Assembly: GCF_012927265.1 (NCBI RefSeq)
Contig: NZ_JABBGF010000001.1
Span: 1,424,502-1,488,501, forward strand
Source of the DNA: Chryseobacterium cheonjiense
GTDB lineage: Bacteria > Bacteroidota > Bacteroidia > Flavobacteriales > Weeksellaceae
Direction of reading: 5' to 3'
Length of the DNA stretch: 64,000 bases
Part shown: positions 1 through 9,043 of the stretch, piece by piece
Layout of the letters: each line of letters starts with the position of its first letter
Position numbering within the stretch: the stretch's first letter is position 1
Program-made: the position numbers and the translations under genes
Notes under the pieces: model-generated
The model's database searches: none
What the model was told of the DNA's origin: nothing
What the model saw: the letters and a program-made list of their open reading frames with translations, nothing else

Positions 1-569
1 AATACGCTCAGGAAGCTGATCCGAATGCTGAACTGTATTACAATGATTATAACGAATGGTATCCTGAAAAGGTAAAAACGGTCATAAATATCGTTAAAAA
101 TCTCAAATCCAGAGGAATCAGGATCGATGGCGTAGGAATGCAGACACACGTCGGCCTGGATACTCCTAAACTGGCGGAATATGAAAAAGCAATAACAGAT
201 TATGCAGCAGCAGGTGTAAAAGTAAATGTTACCGAAATGGAAATCAGCGCGCTTCCTTCACCTTGGGGAACATCCGCCAACGTTTCTGATACGGTGGAAT
301 ACCAGGCAAAAATGAATCCCTACACCAAAGGTCTTCCGGAAAATGTAGTGAAAGAATGGGATAATCGTTATCTTGATTTCTTCCGTCTTTTCATCAAACA
401 CGAAGACAAAATCAGAAGAGTAACATTGTGGGGCGTTACCGACAACCAATCATGGAAAAATGATTTCCCGGTAAAAGGCAGAACCGATTACCCTTTACTT
501 TTCGACCGTAATTTTAAAGCAAAACCAGTTGTTGAAAAAATCATTCAATTAACAAAAGAAAAAAAGTAA
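1..569 (+). CDS. Endo-1,4-beta-xylanase, GH10, C-terminal part (5' end outside window)
   Basis: The frame is already open at base 3, so the gene begins upstream of the window; the in-frame ATG at 138 is internal. GH10 marks are visible in order: ADPNAELYYNDYN, IDGVGMQTH, then VTEMEI, whose last Glu is the expected catalytic nucleophile, and near the end VTLWGVTDNQSW, the Trp-rich part of the substrate cleft. The family hydrolyses internal beta-1,4 bonds of xylan. The following GH43 and GH67 genes fit a glucuronoxylan-utilisation locus. A signal peptide cannot be judged because the N-terminus is missing. The family assignment is secure. Confidence 0.93.
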   Translation, partial: YAQEADPNAELYYNDYNEWYPEKVKTVINIVKNLKSRGIRIDGVGMQTHVGLDTPKLAEYEKAITDYAAAGVKVNVTEMEISALPSPWGTSANVSDTVEYQAKMNPYTKGLPENVVKEWDNRYLDFFRLFIKHEDKIRRVTLWGVTDNQSWKNDFPVKGRTDYPLLFDRNFKAKPVVEKIIQLTKEKK

Positions 570-683
570 TATTCTATCTGATAGACAATGAATTATTGCT
601 TTCAACAATATAAAAATCAAATCATCAGTCTATCATCTATCAGTTATAATCTATCAATCCATTATCTAAAAGTCTAAACTAAA

Positions 684-1655
684 ATGAACAAAGCAAAATA
701 CCTTTTCTCGAACGACTACATGGCAGACCCTTCCGTCCATGTTTTTGAGGGTAAAATCTATATCTATCCTTCCCACGACCGCGAAAGCGGAATTGAAGAA
801 AATGACAACGGAGATCATTTCGATATGAATGATTACCATGTGTTTTCTTTAGATGATGTAGAAAACGGAGAAATTACGGATCATGGAGTGGTGCTTTCCG
901 TTAAAGACATTCCGTGGTCGGGGAGACAGCTCTGGGACTGCGATGTTGCTTTTAAAGACGGCAAATATTATATGTACTTTCCATTGAAAGATAAAAATGA
1001 TATCTTCAGAATCGGTGTTGCGGTGAGTGACAAACCTTACGGACCATTCGTACCTGAAAAACACCCGATGATGGGAAGCTACAGCATCGATCCCTGTATT
1101 TTTGAAGAAAACGGAAAACATTATATGTATTTCGGAGGAATCTGGGGTGGGCAACTGCAACGCTACCGAAACAATAAAGCGCTGGAATGCGCTGTAATTC
1201 CTGAAAATGATGAGCCTGCAATCCCGTCCAAAGTTGCATTGTTAAGCGACAATATGCTGGAATTTGGTGAAGAACCTAAAGATATTCTTATCCTCGACGA
1301 AAAGGGAAATCCGCTTCTTCATGGAGACAAACACCGTTTCTTTGAAGCTTCTTGGATGCACAAATACAATGGTAAATATTATTTTTCGTATTCAACCGGA
1401 GATACGCATTTATTGTGTTATGCAACCGGAGATAATCCGTACGGACCGTTCACTTTTCAGGGTGAAATCCTGACACCGGTAGTAGGCTGGACGACCCATC
1501 ACAGTATTGTTGAATTTAAAGGAAAATGGTACCTGTTTTTTCACGACAGCGTTCCGAGCGGAGGAAGAACATGGCTCAGAAGCATGAAGGTTGTGGAGCT
1601 TGAATATGACGAAGACGGTAAAATAAAAACCATCGAAGGATTGGACGAAAATTAA
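684..1655 (+). CDS. Glycoside hydrolase family 43 (beta-xylosidase/arabinofuranosidase type)
   Basis: A 323-residue five-bladed propeller-type hydrolase. The three acidic residues expected in GH43 are in place: Asp15 in YMADPSVHVF (general base), about Asp136 in YSIDPCIFEENGKHY (pKa modulator) and about Glu221 in FFEASWMHKYNGKYY (general acid). The length fits a single-domain GH43. No signal peptide is visible, so it probably acts inside the cell on imported xylo-oligosaccharides; this is an inference. It lies 114 bases after the GH10 gene in the same direction and is followed by GH67. Whether it removes xylose or arabinose cannot be told from the sequence alone. Confidence 0.9.
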   Translation: MNKAKYLFSNDYMADPSVHVFEGKIYIYPSHDRESGIEENDNGDHFDMNDYHVFSLDDVENGEITDHGVVLSVKDIPWSGRQLWDCDVAFKDGKYYMYFPLKDKNDIFRIGVAVSDKPYGPFVPEKHPMMGSYSIDPCIFEENGKHYMYFGGIWGGQLQRYRNNKALECAVIPENDEPAIPSKVALLSDNMLEFGEEPKDILILDEKGNPLLHGDKHRFFEASWMHKYNGKYYFSYSTGDTHLLCYATGDNPYGPFTFQGEILTPVVGWTTHHSIVEFKGKWYLFFHDSVPSGGRTWLRSMKVVELEYDEDGKIKTIEGLDEN

Positions 1656-1709
1656 GAGTTTCCAGTTTGTAAGATGACAAACTAAACTTTAAGCTTGTTC
1701 GAACTTTAT

Positions 1710-1872
1710 TTAACCACAAAAGCTACAAAAGATTAGAAATTTCTATATTAAACAATTTTTATAAAAGAAGGCTAAACAATAGTTTTTAAAATCTTTGATT
1801 TTTGTTCTTTTGAAAGCTTTGATTACCTGATAAAGCTTTTTTAAACTTCTCTTTTGTGACTTTTGTGGTTAA
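1710..1872. repeat. MITE-like imperfect inverted-repeat element, copy A
   Basis: The ends are near-perfect inverted repeats of about 23 bp: TTAACCACAAAAG at the left and CTTTTGTGGTTAA at the right, and similarity continues a little beyond. The interior contains AAATCTTTGATTTTT. A related element sits at 16581-16735. It has no coding capacity. Together with the hairpins at 1906-1950 it fills the 363-base gap between GH43 and GH67. Confidence 0.7.
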
Positions 1873-1905
1873 TTTAATATTAGTTTGGACAAATTTTTAT
1901 GAGCG

Positions 1906-1950
1906 GAACCCGAAGGGTTCAATAAAAATAGCCGTAGGTGAAACCTATGG
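1906..1950. repeat. Paired mini-hairpins with GAA loops
   Basis: Two short inverted repeats lie side by side: GAACCC-GAA-GGGTTC (1906-1920) and CCGTAGGT-GAA-ACCTATGG (1932-1950, one G-T pair). Both have a GAA loop. They lie just upstream of the GH67 gene. A dispersed repeat is more likely than a terminator because no T-run follows. Confidence 0.6.
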
Positions 1951-2018
1951 AATGTAAAAACAGATCATATTCACAAATTAATTTGTGGAATATTAAATTA
2001 AATGTTAAAAAAATTGCC

Positions 2019-4052
2019 ATGCAGCATTTCCGAATTTATTTCATCGCATTTCTAATGGTTCCGTTACTGATTTTCGCCGAAGATGGCAGCCAGCTCTGGC
2101 TTCGATTCCCGGCAAAAAACGGAATTTCTGCAGATCAGATTATTGCGAAAGGAAACAGCACGACACTGAACATTGCCAGAAAAGAACTGAGCAGTCACTG
2201 GCAGGGGCAAACCGTGGAATTGCGAACCGATAAATCCTTAAAAAACCTGAAGGATGGCTACACCATAAAATCAAACCAGAATAAAATTGTAATTTCTGCC
2301 GGAAAGGAAATCGGTTTATTGTATGGGGTGTATCATATTTTACGGCTTCAGCAAACCAACGTTTCTACGGTCAATTTGAATATAACGGAAAAGCCTTCGT
2401 ACGATGTAAGGATTCTTAATCATTGGGATAATCTGGACGGAACGATCGAACGTGGTTATGCGGGACATTCTCTCTGGAAGTGGGAAGATCTTCCGAACAC
2501 AATTTCGCCAAGATACCAGGAATATGCGAGAGCCAATGCTTCCATTGGAATAAATTCGGTGGTGTTGAATAATGTAAATGCTTCGCCCAATATGCTTCGT
2601 GAAGATTATCTCAGGAAAGTAAAAGTCTTGGCCGATATTTTCAGACCTTATGGAATTAAAGTTTATTTATCCGTTAATTTTTCGTCCCCTAAAGTATTAA
2701 GAGGAACCGAAAACTCTGATCCGTTGAATAAAAACGTTCAGAAATGGTGGAAAGAAAAAGCTTCTGAAATTTATACATTAATCCCAGATTTCGGCGGATT
2801 TTTGGTGAAAGCCAATTCAGAAGGCCAGCCCGGACCTCAGGACTACGGAAGAACGCATGCCGACGGAGCCAATATGATGGCCGATGTTTTAAAACCTTAC
2901 GGAGGAATTGTAATGTGGAGGGCTTTTGTCTACAGTCCGAGCAAAGACGACCGTGCCAAGCAGGCTTATCTGGAATTCGTTCCCCTTGACGGAAAATTTA
3001 GAGATAATGTAATTATCCAGATTAAAAACGGTCCGGTGGATTTTCAGCCGAGAGAAGCTTTCAATCCGCTATTCGGAGCGTTAAGAAAAACTCCTGAAAT
3101 GGTGGAATTTCAGATTACCCAGGAATATCTGGGACAGGCCAATCATCTGGTTTATCTGGCGCCTTTATTTAAAGAAACTCTGGAAAGCAATACCTATTCT
3201 AATGGCAAAGGCTCAACCATTGCTAAAATTACGGACGGAACATTACGCCCGGCAAAGATGACTGCCATTTCTGCCGTTGCCAATATCGGGGAAGATACCA
3301 ACTGGACAGGCCATCATTTTGCACAGGCCAACTGGTATGCATTTGGACGCCTTGCGTGGAATCATGAGCTTACATCAGATCAGATTGCCGACGAATGGAT
3401 TAAAATGACCTTTACGGATAATGAAAAGTTCGTTAACCCGGTGAAAGAAATGATGCTCACTTCAAGAGAAACTGCTGTTGATTATATGATGCCTCTGGGA
3501 CTTCATCATATTTTCGCAGGAGGGCATCATTACGGTCCGGAACCTTGGGGAGATTACAAAGGCGGAAGACCCGACTGGTCGCCGGTGTATTATCATCAGG
3601 CCGATAAAAACGGAGTAGGATTCGACAGAACCAAGACAGGCAGCAATGCAGTTTCACAATATTTTCCGCCGCTTAATGAAATGTACGGAAATATTGAAAC
3701 CTGTCCGGAAAATCTTATCCTTTGGTCTCATCATGTACCGTGGCAATATAAAATGAAAGATGGGAAAACTTTGTGGGAAGAACTTTGTTACAAATATGAT
3801 TCAGGAGTTCATAAGGTAAGAGATTACCAGAAGCTCTGGGATCAGATGGAGCCTTATATTGACCGTCAAAGGTTTGATGAAGTGCAGTCGAAGCTGAAGA
3901 TTCAGTCTAAAGATGCTGTCTGGTGGAAGGATGCCTGTTTATTGTATTTTCAGACATTTTCAAAGATGCCTATTCCATACGACATTGAAAGACCGGTGCA
4001 TGAACTTGAAGAAGTAAAAAAAATCAAACTGAATATGGGTCACCATAATTAA
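2019..4052 (+). CDS. Alpha-glucuronidase, GH67
   Basis: Removes (4-O-methyl)glucuronic acid from xylo-oligosaccharides. The protein has about 677 residues from the chosen start, normal for GH67. Visible family features are the KANSEGQPGP motif near residue 268, the aromatic-rich WTGHHFAQANWYAFGR segment and LILWSHHVPW toward the C-terminus. I chose the ATG at 2019 because MQHFRIYFIAFLMVPLLIFA is a plausible signal peptide; a GTG at 1938 and an ATG at 1947 would add a polar extension that overlaps a hairpin repeat. Export suggests a periplasmic enzyme, with the product probably passed to the GH43 protein. Family identity is secure; the start is likely. Confidence 0.92.
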   Translation: MQHFRIYFIAFLMVPLLIFAEDGSQLWLRFPAKNGISADQIIAKGNSTTLNIARKELSSHWQGQTVELRTDKSLKNLKDGYTIKSNQNKIVISAGKEIGLLYGVYHILRLQQTNVSTVNLNITEKPSYDVRILNHWDNLDGTIERGYAGHSLWKWEDLPNTISPRYQEYARANASIGINSVVLNNVNASPNMLREDYLRKVKVLADIFRPYGIKVYLSVNFSSPKVLRGTENSDPLNKNVQKWWKEKASEIYTLIPDFGGFLVKANSEGQPGPQDYGRTHADGANMMADVLKPYGGIVMWRAFVYSPSKDDRAKQAYLEFVPLDGKFRDNVIIQIKNGPVDFQPREAFNPLFGALRKTPEMVEFQITQEYLGQANHLVYLAPLFKETLESNTYSNGKGSTIAKITDGTLRPAKMTAISAVANIGEDTNWTGHHFAQANWYAFGRLAWNHELTSDQIADEWIKMTFTDNEKFVNPVKEMMLTSRETAVDYMMPLGLHHIFAGGHHYGPEPWGDYKGGRPDWSPVYYHQADKNGVGFDRTKTGSNAVSQYFPPLNEMYGNIETCPENLILWSHHVPWQYKMKDGKTLWEELCYKYDSGVHKVRDYQKLWDQMEPYIDRQRFDEVQSKLKIQSKDAVWWKDACLLYFQTFSKMPIPYDIERPVHELEEVKKIKLNMGHHN

Positions 4053-4059
4053 AAAAAAT

Positions 4060-4100
4060 GAGGCAACTCTTTCTCCGTGATTGAAAAGAAGAGTTGCCTC
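4060..4100 (-). terminator. Rho-independent terminator
   Basis: A perfect 12-bp stem (GAGGCAACTCTT with AAGAGTTGCCTC), loop of 17. A run of eight A on the plus strand before the stem becomes the U-tract for minus-strand transcription of the gene at 4198-4797. It may also stop transcripts from the GH67 gene arriving from the other side. Confidence 0.75.
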
Positions 4101-4197
4101 AAAAAAAACTGTACGTGAAATTTTATCCGGTATTAATCGGAATAACTATATAATAATTAGTATATGGAATTTATGAGTATATGAACTTAAAAGTTCC

Positions 4198-4797
4198 TTA
4201 TTTTAATGAAATGATCTTATTAAAAACATTTCCGTTTTCATCCTCTACTCTGATGACATAATTCTGTGAGGTATTACGGTCAAGATCAAAAGTAACATTT
4301 ACTTCTCCGTTATCAGACTGCTTGGTGGCAGTATAATAGTTGTTGTCTGCAAAATCCGTTACAGAAATGGCAACAGGTTTTTTCACTTCAGACATGTGAA
4401 GTTTTACAAAATTACCTGAAATGGTGTATTCCGGTTTATTGATAACACTTACCGGCGTTTTATCAACCTCCATTACATTATCTTTGTTAATACTGATTCT
4501 GTATTTTTCAACCTTTCCTTCTGATTCTGCTACCAGGTAATACGTACCTGTTGAAAGCTCTTTAAGGTCATAAGATTTTGAAATTACATTTACGGCATTC
4601 AGTTTTTCTGAAAATATCTCGCCGTCAATATCGTTGTACACAAACAGTGAAACATTTTTAGCATTTGATATTTCAAAGTTTATTGTTTTTGCATTTACCG
4701 TTCCTAGAGAAATAGAAAAGTCTCTGTCTTTACTCATCAAGCTTGCTGAGATTAATAAGAATCCTGCAAGAAAAGTAGATTTTAAAAATGTATTCAT
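4198..4797 (-). CDS. Secreted protein of unknown function, 199 aa
   Basis: The N-terminus (MNTFLKSTFLAGFLLISASLMS) is a typical signal peptide. The rest is rich in Thr, Val, Asn and Lys with alternating beta-strand-like stretches, for example a segment with TGTYYLVAESEGKVEKYRI resembling the end of a T9SS-type beta domain. No catalytic motif is seen. It is monocistronic with a terminator directly downstream, and diverges from the AraC gene across 161 AT-rich bases. A periplasmic or surface beta-sandwich protein is plausible. I do not recognise a named family. Confidence 0.75.
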   Translation of the reverse strand: MNTFLKSTFLAGFLLISASLMSKDRDFSISLGTVNAKTINFEISNAKNVSLFVYNDIDGEIFSEKLNAVNVISKSYDLKELSTGTYYLVAESEGKVEKYRISINKDNVMEVDKTPVSVINKPEYTISGNFVKLHMSEVKKPVAISVTDFADNNYYTATKQSDNGEVNVTFDLDRNTSQNYVIRVEDENGNVFNKIISLK

Positions 4798-4958
4798 AAT
4801 GACAAGTTTTTTGTTATCAATAATTTATACTGCAAAGCTACAGCAGATCTTCTTTCAATTCTACAATACAATTTTCACATATATGTACAATATTAACCTA
4901 ATTAGTATATTAATTAAATATTAATTGTTAATTTTACATATAATTAATCGGGCATCAT

Positions 4959-5831
4959 ATGAAACACGCCAATCCTGCATTTGAAGCTATAAAACCGAAT
5001 ATCGGCAGCAGCTTTACCAGTCTGAAGTTTCAGCGTAATGAAAATATAAAATCCCACGTCTGGCATTATCATCCGGAAGTGGAGCTTATATTTGTCTGTA
5101 AAGGTTCCGGGAAGAGGCAGATCGGAAGTAATATTTCTTATTTTTCGGATGGAGATCTCGTATTGATCGGGAGCAATCTTCCGCATTGTGGCCTTACCAA
5201 CGAAAATACAAACAATGATTACGAAATGGTGATCCAGTTCAAGCCCGATTTTTTAGGAGAAAATATTTGGGATACTCCCGAAATGCATAGAATCTCTGCG
5301 TTACTTGAAAAATCGAAAGCCGGAATTGTTTTTAACGAAAACATCAAAAAAACAGTCGGTAAAAAGATTGCTGACATGCACGAAATGTCATCCCTCAATA
5401 AGCTGCTCAACTTCCTGGAAATACTGGATGAGCTTGCCACAACACAGGATTACAGGATACTGAATGCCGGAAAATATTATCTGCAGACCCAGGTGGAAGA
5501 CAATGAGAGGATTAACCATATATTCAATTATGTGAAAGACCATTTTAAAGAACAGATCACGCTGGAAGAAATTGCAGATCTTGCCAATATGAAAGTCCCG
5601 TCTTTCTGCCGCTATTTCAAAAAAATTACTAATAAAACATTTACCCAGTTTGTCAATGAATACCGGATTACCCATTCTTTGAAGCTGCTTGCAGAACAGC
5701 CTTTAAGCATTACAGAAGTATGCTTTGAATCAGGGTTTAATAACTTCAGCTATTTTAACAAAACTTTTAAAGAATATATTAAGAAAAGTCCGTCACAATA
5801 CAGAAAAGAATTTAATTATTTTATGGAATAA
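4959..5831 (+). CDS. AraC-family transcriptional regulator with cupin sensor domain
   Basis: A 290-residue protein. The N-terminal half contains a cupin-like sensing domain (HVWHYHPEVELIFVCKGSGKR, then a beta-rich segment ending in NLPHCG). The C-terminal 100 residues are a two-HTH AraC domain: ITLEEIADLANMKVPSFCRYFKK and the signature FESGFNNFSYFNKTFKEYIKKSPSQYRKE. The cupin domain points to a small effector, often a sugar. It lies 104 bases upstream of galK in the same direction, so control of galK-galT is plausible but inferred. Confidence 0.9.
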   Translation: MKHANPAFEAIKPNIGSSFTSLKFQRNENIKSHVWHYHPEVELIFVCKGSGKRQIGSNISYFSDGDLVLIGSNLPHCGLTNENTNNDYEMVIQFKPDFLGENIWDTPEMHRISALLEKSKAGIVFNENIKKTVGKKIADMHEMSSLNKLLNFLEILDELATTQDYRILNAGKYYLQTQVEDNERINHIFNYVKDHFKEQITLEEIADLANMKVPSFCRYFKKITNKTFTQFVNEYRITHSLKLLAEQPLSITEVCFESGFNNFSYFNKTFKEYIKKSPSQYRKEFNYFME

Positions 5832-5892
5832 TGAAACATAATAAAATATAATGTTAAATATCATATTTAAATAAGTTTAATTGAAAATATAC

Positions 5893-5907
5893 GTGTAAAT
5901 TTAACAC
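5893..5907. promoter_or_regulatory. Possible operator upstream of galK
   Basis: GTGTAAATTTAACAC is a near-perfect 15-base palindrome with one internal mismatch, 28 bases before the galK start. The position would suit an operator for the preceding regulator or another sugar regulator. It is in AT-rich sequence, so chance occurrence is possible. Confidence 0.3.
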
Positions 5908-5935
5908 TTTTAAAGTTTAAACCAGCGGTATTTCG

Positions 5936-7123
5936 ATGACGGAACTATTACTTACTGATACCAGAGAGGCATTTCGTACAGCCTTTCGCTCAGAGCCTCA
6001 ACATATTTTCCTTGCTCCCGGAAGAATAAATATTATCGGGGAACATGTAGATTACAGCGATGGTTTTGTGCTGCCTGCAGCCATTGATAAATATATCTGT
6101 TTTGCAGTGGAAAAATTGGAAGATTCAAATATCTGTACCTTTTTTGCTAAAGATTTTAATGATCGTTTCAGTTTTAACGTTCATGAAAAGCAATTACCTG
6201 TTTCACAAACCTGGGCCAATTATCTGCTTGGTGTTTTCAATGCAATACAGGAAGAAGGGAAAACAATAGGAGGATTGAATATTGCTTTCAGCAGTACGAT
6301 TCCTATGGGTTCCGGATTATCTTCATCAGCCGCGCTGGAATGTGGTTTTGCCTTTATCCTTAATCAAATTTTTGATCTCGGTTTCTCAAAAAAAGAGCTG
6401 GCAGTAATCGGTCAGAAGGCTGAACATACTTTTGTAGGCGTAAAATGTGGAATCATGGACCAGTTTGCATCCGTTTTCGGAAAAGACGGAAAGGTGATGA
6501 TGCTCGACTGCCACTCGCTGGATCATCAGTATTTCAACGCGGATCTTAAAGGCTACAGCCTGGTTTTATTTGACAGCTGTGTCAAGCATACGCATCTCAC
6601 CTCCGGTTACAACGACAGGCGGAAAGATGTAGACACCGGAAAAAAAGCATTATGGAAAAAATTTCCGCATATTGTAAAATTCCGGGATTTTAATGTGGAA
6701 ATGCTTGATGAAGTACGTGATGAAATAGGGGAAATCCCATACAAAAGATGTCTTTACCTGCTGGAAGAAATCAGAAGGGTAGAGCAGGCCGCTTTGGCGC
6801 TTTCTGAAAATAACGCCGAACGTCTGGGAAAACTGCTTACTGAAACCCATTCTGGACTTTCGGGAAAATTTGAAGTAAGCTGTGATGAACTCGATTTTCT
6901 TGTGGCAGAGACCTTACAGGAAAAAGGCGTTCTCGGAGCGAGAATCATGGGCGGAGGATTTGGCGGCTGCAGCATTAATCTTATTGAAGATGATCAGGTA
7001 GAAAATGTAATCCATACAATCCGCGAAAAATATGAAGCTGAATTTAATATTCAGATGAAAGTGTACCAGGTTAAAATTTCCGAAGGAATAAAAGAATATA
7101 CGACCAATGAGTTTAGCATTTGA
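5936..7123 (+). CDS. galK: Galactokinase
   Basis: Phosphorylates galactose at C1 with ATP in the Leloir pathway. The 395-residue length is usual. The galactokinase signature GRINIIGEHVDYSDGFVLP lies near residue 30, the GHMP ATP-binding motif PMGSGLSSSAALE near residue 123, and the C-terminal GHMP motif GARIMGGGFGGCSIN near residue 335. The ATG at 5936 places the signature at the expected distance from the N-terminus. The stop overlaps the start of galT by 17 bases in another frame, implying translational coupling. Cytoplasmic. Confidence 0.97.
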   Translation: MTELLLTDTREAFRTAFRSEPQHIFLAPGRINIIGEHVDYSDGFVLPAAIDKYICFAVEKLEDSNICTFFAKDFNDRFSFNVHEKQLPVSQTWANYLLGVFNAIQEEGKTIGGLNIAFSSTIPMGSGLSSSAALECGFAFILNQIFDLGFSKKELAVIGQKAEHTFVGVKCGIMDQFASVFGKDGKVMMLDCHSLDHQYFNADLKGYSLVLFDSCVKHTHLTSGYNDRRKDVDTGKKALWKKFPHIVKFRDFNVEMLDEVRDEIGEIPYKRCLYLLEEIRRVEQAALALSENNAERLGKLLTETHSGLSGKFEVSCDELDFLVAETLQEKGVLGARIMGGGFGGCSINLIEDDQVENVIHTIREKYEAEFNIQMKVYQVKISEGIKEYTTNEFSI

Positions 7124-8159
7124 CAGTAAAAAACACCCCCACAGAAGATATAACCCACTTCTGGACGAATGGGTTCTGGTTTCTCCGCAGCGTGCCAACA
7201 GGCCGTGGCAGGGACAAACGGAAAAAACAGCACCGGAAGAACTTCCCGCTTATGATTCCGGGTGTTACTTGTGTCCGGGGAATCTCAGAGCAAATGGCGA
7301 AATAAATCCGGATTACAAAGGAGTTTACTTATTCGACAATGATTTCGGATCTTTGCTCAGCGATAAAGTGAATTTTCCTGAGAACAATTCAGATTTTTTT
7401 TCCATGAAACCCGAAAGAGGAATTAACAGGGTAATTTGTTTTTCTGACAATCACAGCCTTACCCTGCCGGAAATGGAAAAGCACGATATTAAAAAAGTAG
7501 TCGATGTTTGGCAGCAACAGTATGAAGCGCTTGGAGCTGAAGATTTTATCAGTCACGTCCAGATATTCGAAAATAAAGGGCAGGTAATGGGATGCAGTAA
7601 TCCACATCCTCACGGGCAGATCTGGGCACAGTCGTCCATTCCCTCTGCAGTAGCCAGGACTCAGGAAAATATGAAAGCATATTTTGAAAAAAACGGGACA
7701 TCGCTTTTGGAAGACTACCTCGAAAAAGAACTGAATACCGGAGAAAGAATCGTTCTGGAAAACGAAAGTTTTGCAGCTCTTGTTCCTTTCTGGGCCGTCT
7801 GGCCTTATGAAACCATGATTATCAGTAAAAGAAAACTCACTAATATCTTGTCTTTTTCGGAAGATGAAAAGTATTTATTCGCCGAAATCATCAAAGATCT
7901 CACTACCAAATACGATAATCTTTTTGAGATATCATTTCCTTACTCAGCGGGGATTCATCAGTCTCCAACCGATGGACTGGAACATCCCGAGTGGCATTTC
8001 CATATGCATTTCTATCCGCCGCTTCTTCGAAGTGCCGAGGTTAAAAAGTTTATGGTCGGCTACGAAATGCTTGCGGAAGCACAAAGAGATATAACACCGG
8101 AACAAAGTGCTGAAATCCTGAAGAATCTTTCTACGGTTCATTATAAAAGTAAAAATTAA
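7107..8159 (+). CDS. galT: UDP-glucose--hexose-1-phosphate uridylyltransferase
   Basis: Exchanges UMP between UDP-glucose and galactose-1-phosphate, the second Leloir step. The 350-residue protein shows the metal-site pair GCYLCPGN near residue 50, and the HPH active site in CSNPHPHGQIWAQ near residue 165, whose second His is the uridylylated nucleophile. A further metal-site-like segment with EWHFHMHFYPP lies near residue 295. It overlaps the end of galK by 17 bases. No galE or galM gene is adjacent, so the rest of the pathway must be elsewhere. Cytoplasmic. Confidence 0.97.
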   Translation: MSLAFDSKKHPHRRYNPLLDEWVLVSPQRANRPWQGQTEKTAPEELPAYDSGCYLCPGNLRANGEINPDYKGVYLFDNDFGSLLSDKVNFPENNSDFFSMKPERGINRVICFSDNHSLTLPEMEKHDIKKVVDVWQQQYEALGAEDFISHVQIFENKGQVMGCSNPHPHGQIWAQSSIPSAVARTQENMKAYFEKNGTSLLEDYLEKELNTGERIVLENESFAALVPFWAVWPYETMIISKRKLTNILSFSEDEKYLFAEIIKDLTTKYDNLFEISFPYSAGIHQSPTDGLEHPEWHFHMHFYPPLLRSAEVKKFMVGYEMLAEAQRDITPEQSAEILKNLSTVHYKSKN

Positions 8160-8249
8160 ACCTTTTTATTCGTCAACATCAAGAATAATATTTCTAAACA
8201 ACATTGATACAATTAAATTAGGAATAAGAGAAATTGTAATATTAATAGG

Positions 8250-8301
8250 AATGGGCTTTAGCCCATTTACCTTTTTTGTGATAAGAAATATGGCTTTAGC
8301 C
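8250..8301. repeat. Paired CTTTAG mini-hairpin element, copy 1
   Basis: AATGGGCT-TT-AGCCCATT (8250-8267) and GGCT-TT-AGCC (8292-8301) lie about 38 bases apart, centre to centre, and are followed by GAAATTTAATT. The same two-hairpin arrangement recurs at 24710-24757. Non-coding, downstream of galT. Confidence 0.6.
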
Positions 8302-8372
8302 GAAATTTAATTTTACATTCAAAAGTAAGAAGCTTTAATTTTAACATTAAAAATTAAAAGATTTTAAACAAA

Positions 8373-8405
8373 AAATAAGAGGACCCTAAAAGAGTTCTCT
8401 TATTT
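8373..8405 (-). terminator. Probable rho-independent terminator
   Basis: AAATAAGAG pairs with CTCTTATTT, with further imperfect pairing inside, and the flanking plus-strand A-run becomes a U-tract on the minus strand. It lies 23 bases beyond the stop of the gene at 8428-8877. Confidence 0.55.
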
Positions 8406-8427
8406 CTAATACTATTAAAAGTAAGTA

Positions 8428-8877
8428 TTAATTTAATTCTTCAAGATTTTCGAATCTTGCATAAGAAGATTTCAGATGATGAAGGTGATCGGAAACTACC
8501 TGCGAACTTTCAGGACAAAGGTCTCCGCTTTCTAAAGCATCCTCATAAGCATTAATGGCTGCTTTCTCTCCGAATACAACATTTTCAAGGGTAGATTCGT
8601 CCTTATTTCCTGTAAATGAATTTTTAATATCAATCCAAGCTCTGTGCACAGCCCCTGCCGTACTTGTTGAATTATCTGCCTCACCGCCTTTTTCATTAAT
8701 CAATCTGATAAGATCTGCTTTCATAGTCTGAGATTGTGATACCATCTGATCATAATCATTTTTCAAAGCAGAGTGCGTCTCCCATACTTTGTCTTCCACT
8801 TTAGAAAATCCTTCAATTCTGTCGTTCGTGATGTTCAGTAAATCGTTAAGTACTGATACAGTGTTTTCGTTGTTCAT
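8428..8877 (-). CDS. DUF2383/PA2169-type four-helix-bundle protein
   Basis: A 149-residue soluble protein, strongly helical and acidic. It begins with a helix ending LLNITNDRIEGFSKVEDKV and carries STSTAGAVHRAWIDIKNSF in the middle and EKAAINAYEDALESGD near residue 105. This pattern matches the ferritin-like PA2169/DUF2383 family, found in many stress-induced loci; the biochemical role is unsettled. It has no signal peptide. It is transcribed alone, diverging from the MarR-carotenoid operon across 166 bases. Stress regulation is inferred from family context only. Confidence 0.82.
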   Translation of the reverse strand: MNNENTVSVLNDLLNITNDRIEGFSKVEDKVWETHSALKNDYDQMVSQSQTMKADLIRLINEKGGEADNSTSTAGAVHRAWIDIKNSFTGNKDESTLENVVFGEKAAINAYEDALESGDLCPESSQVVSDHLHHLKSSYARFENLEELN

Positions 8878-8959
8878 ATTAAAATTTTTAATTGGTGTCC
8901 TTTGTAGGTTACAATAAACATGCCTTAATCAGGCACTTTTTAAAAATTTAAGTAAAAAT

Positions 8960-8967
8960 TATGTTTG
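8960..8967 (+). promoter_or_regulatory. Bacteroidota-type -7 promoter box for the carotenoid operon
   Basis: TATGTTTG matches TAnnTTTG exactly. It would start transcription near 8974, giving a leader of about 70 bases that contains the inverted repeats at 8985-9021. No convincing -33 TTG is seen at the right spacing. Confidence 0.4.
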
Positions 8968-8984
8968 GCATAAAAAATGTTAAT

Positions 8985-9021
8985 AGTATATTATTATACT
9001 AAATAAATAAATTTTAGTATA
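8985..9021. promoter_or_regulatory. Nested inverted repeats, likely MarR operator
   Basis: Two inverted repeats share one arm. AGTATA-TTAT-TATACT (8985-9000) is perfect. TATACTAAA (8995-9003) and TTTAGTATA (9013-9021) are perfect 9-bp arms around a 9-base spacer. They end 22 bases before the marR-type gene, the usual place for an autoregulatory MarR operator. Confidence 0.5.
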
Positions 9022-9043
9022 TTTATATTTTAAATTCAATATC

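Noticed and set aside
1938..2018. Longer N-terminus for the GH67 gene
   Set aside because: The added 27 residues are polar, overlap a hairpin repeat and would hide the signal peptide that starts at 2019.
4634..4924. Plus-strand frame of 96 codons
   Set aside because: Antisense to the signal peptide of the secreted protein at 4198-4797 and continues through AT-rich spacer; no coding character.
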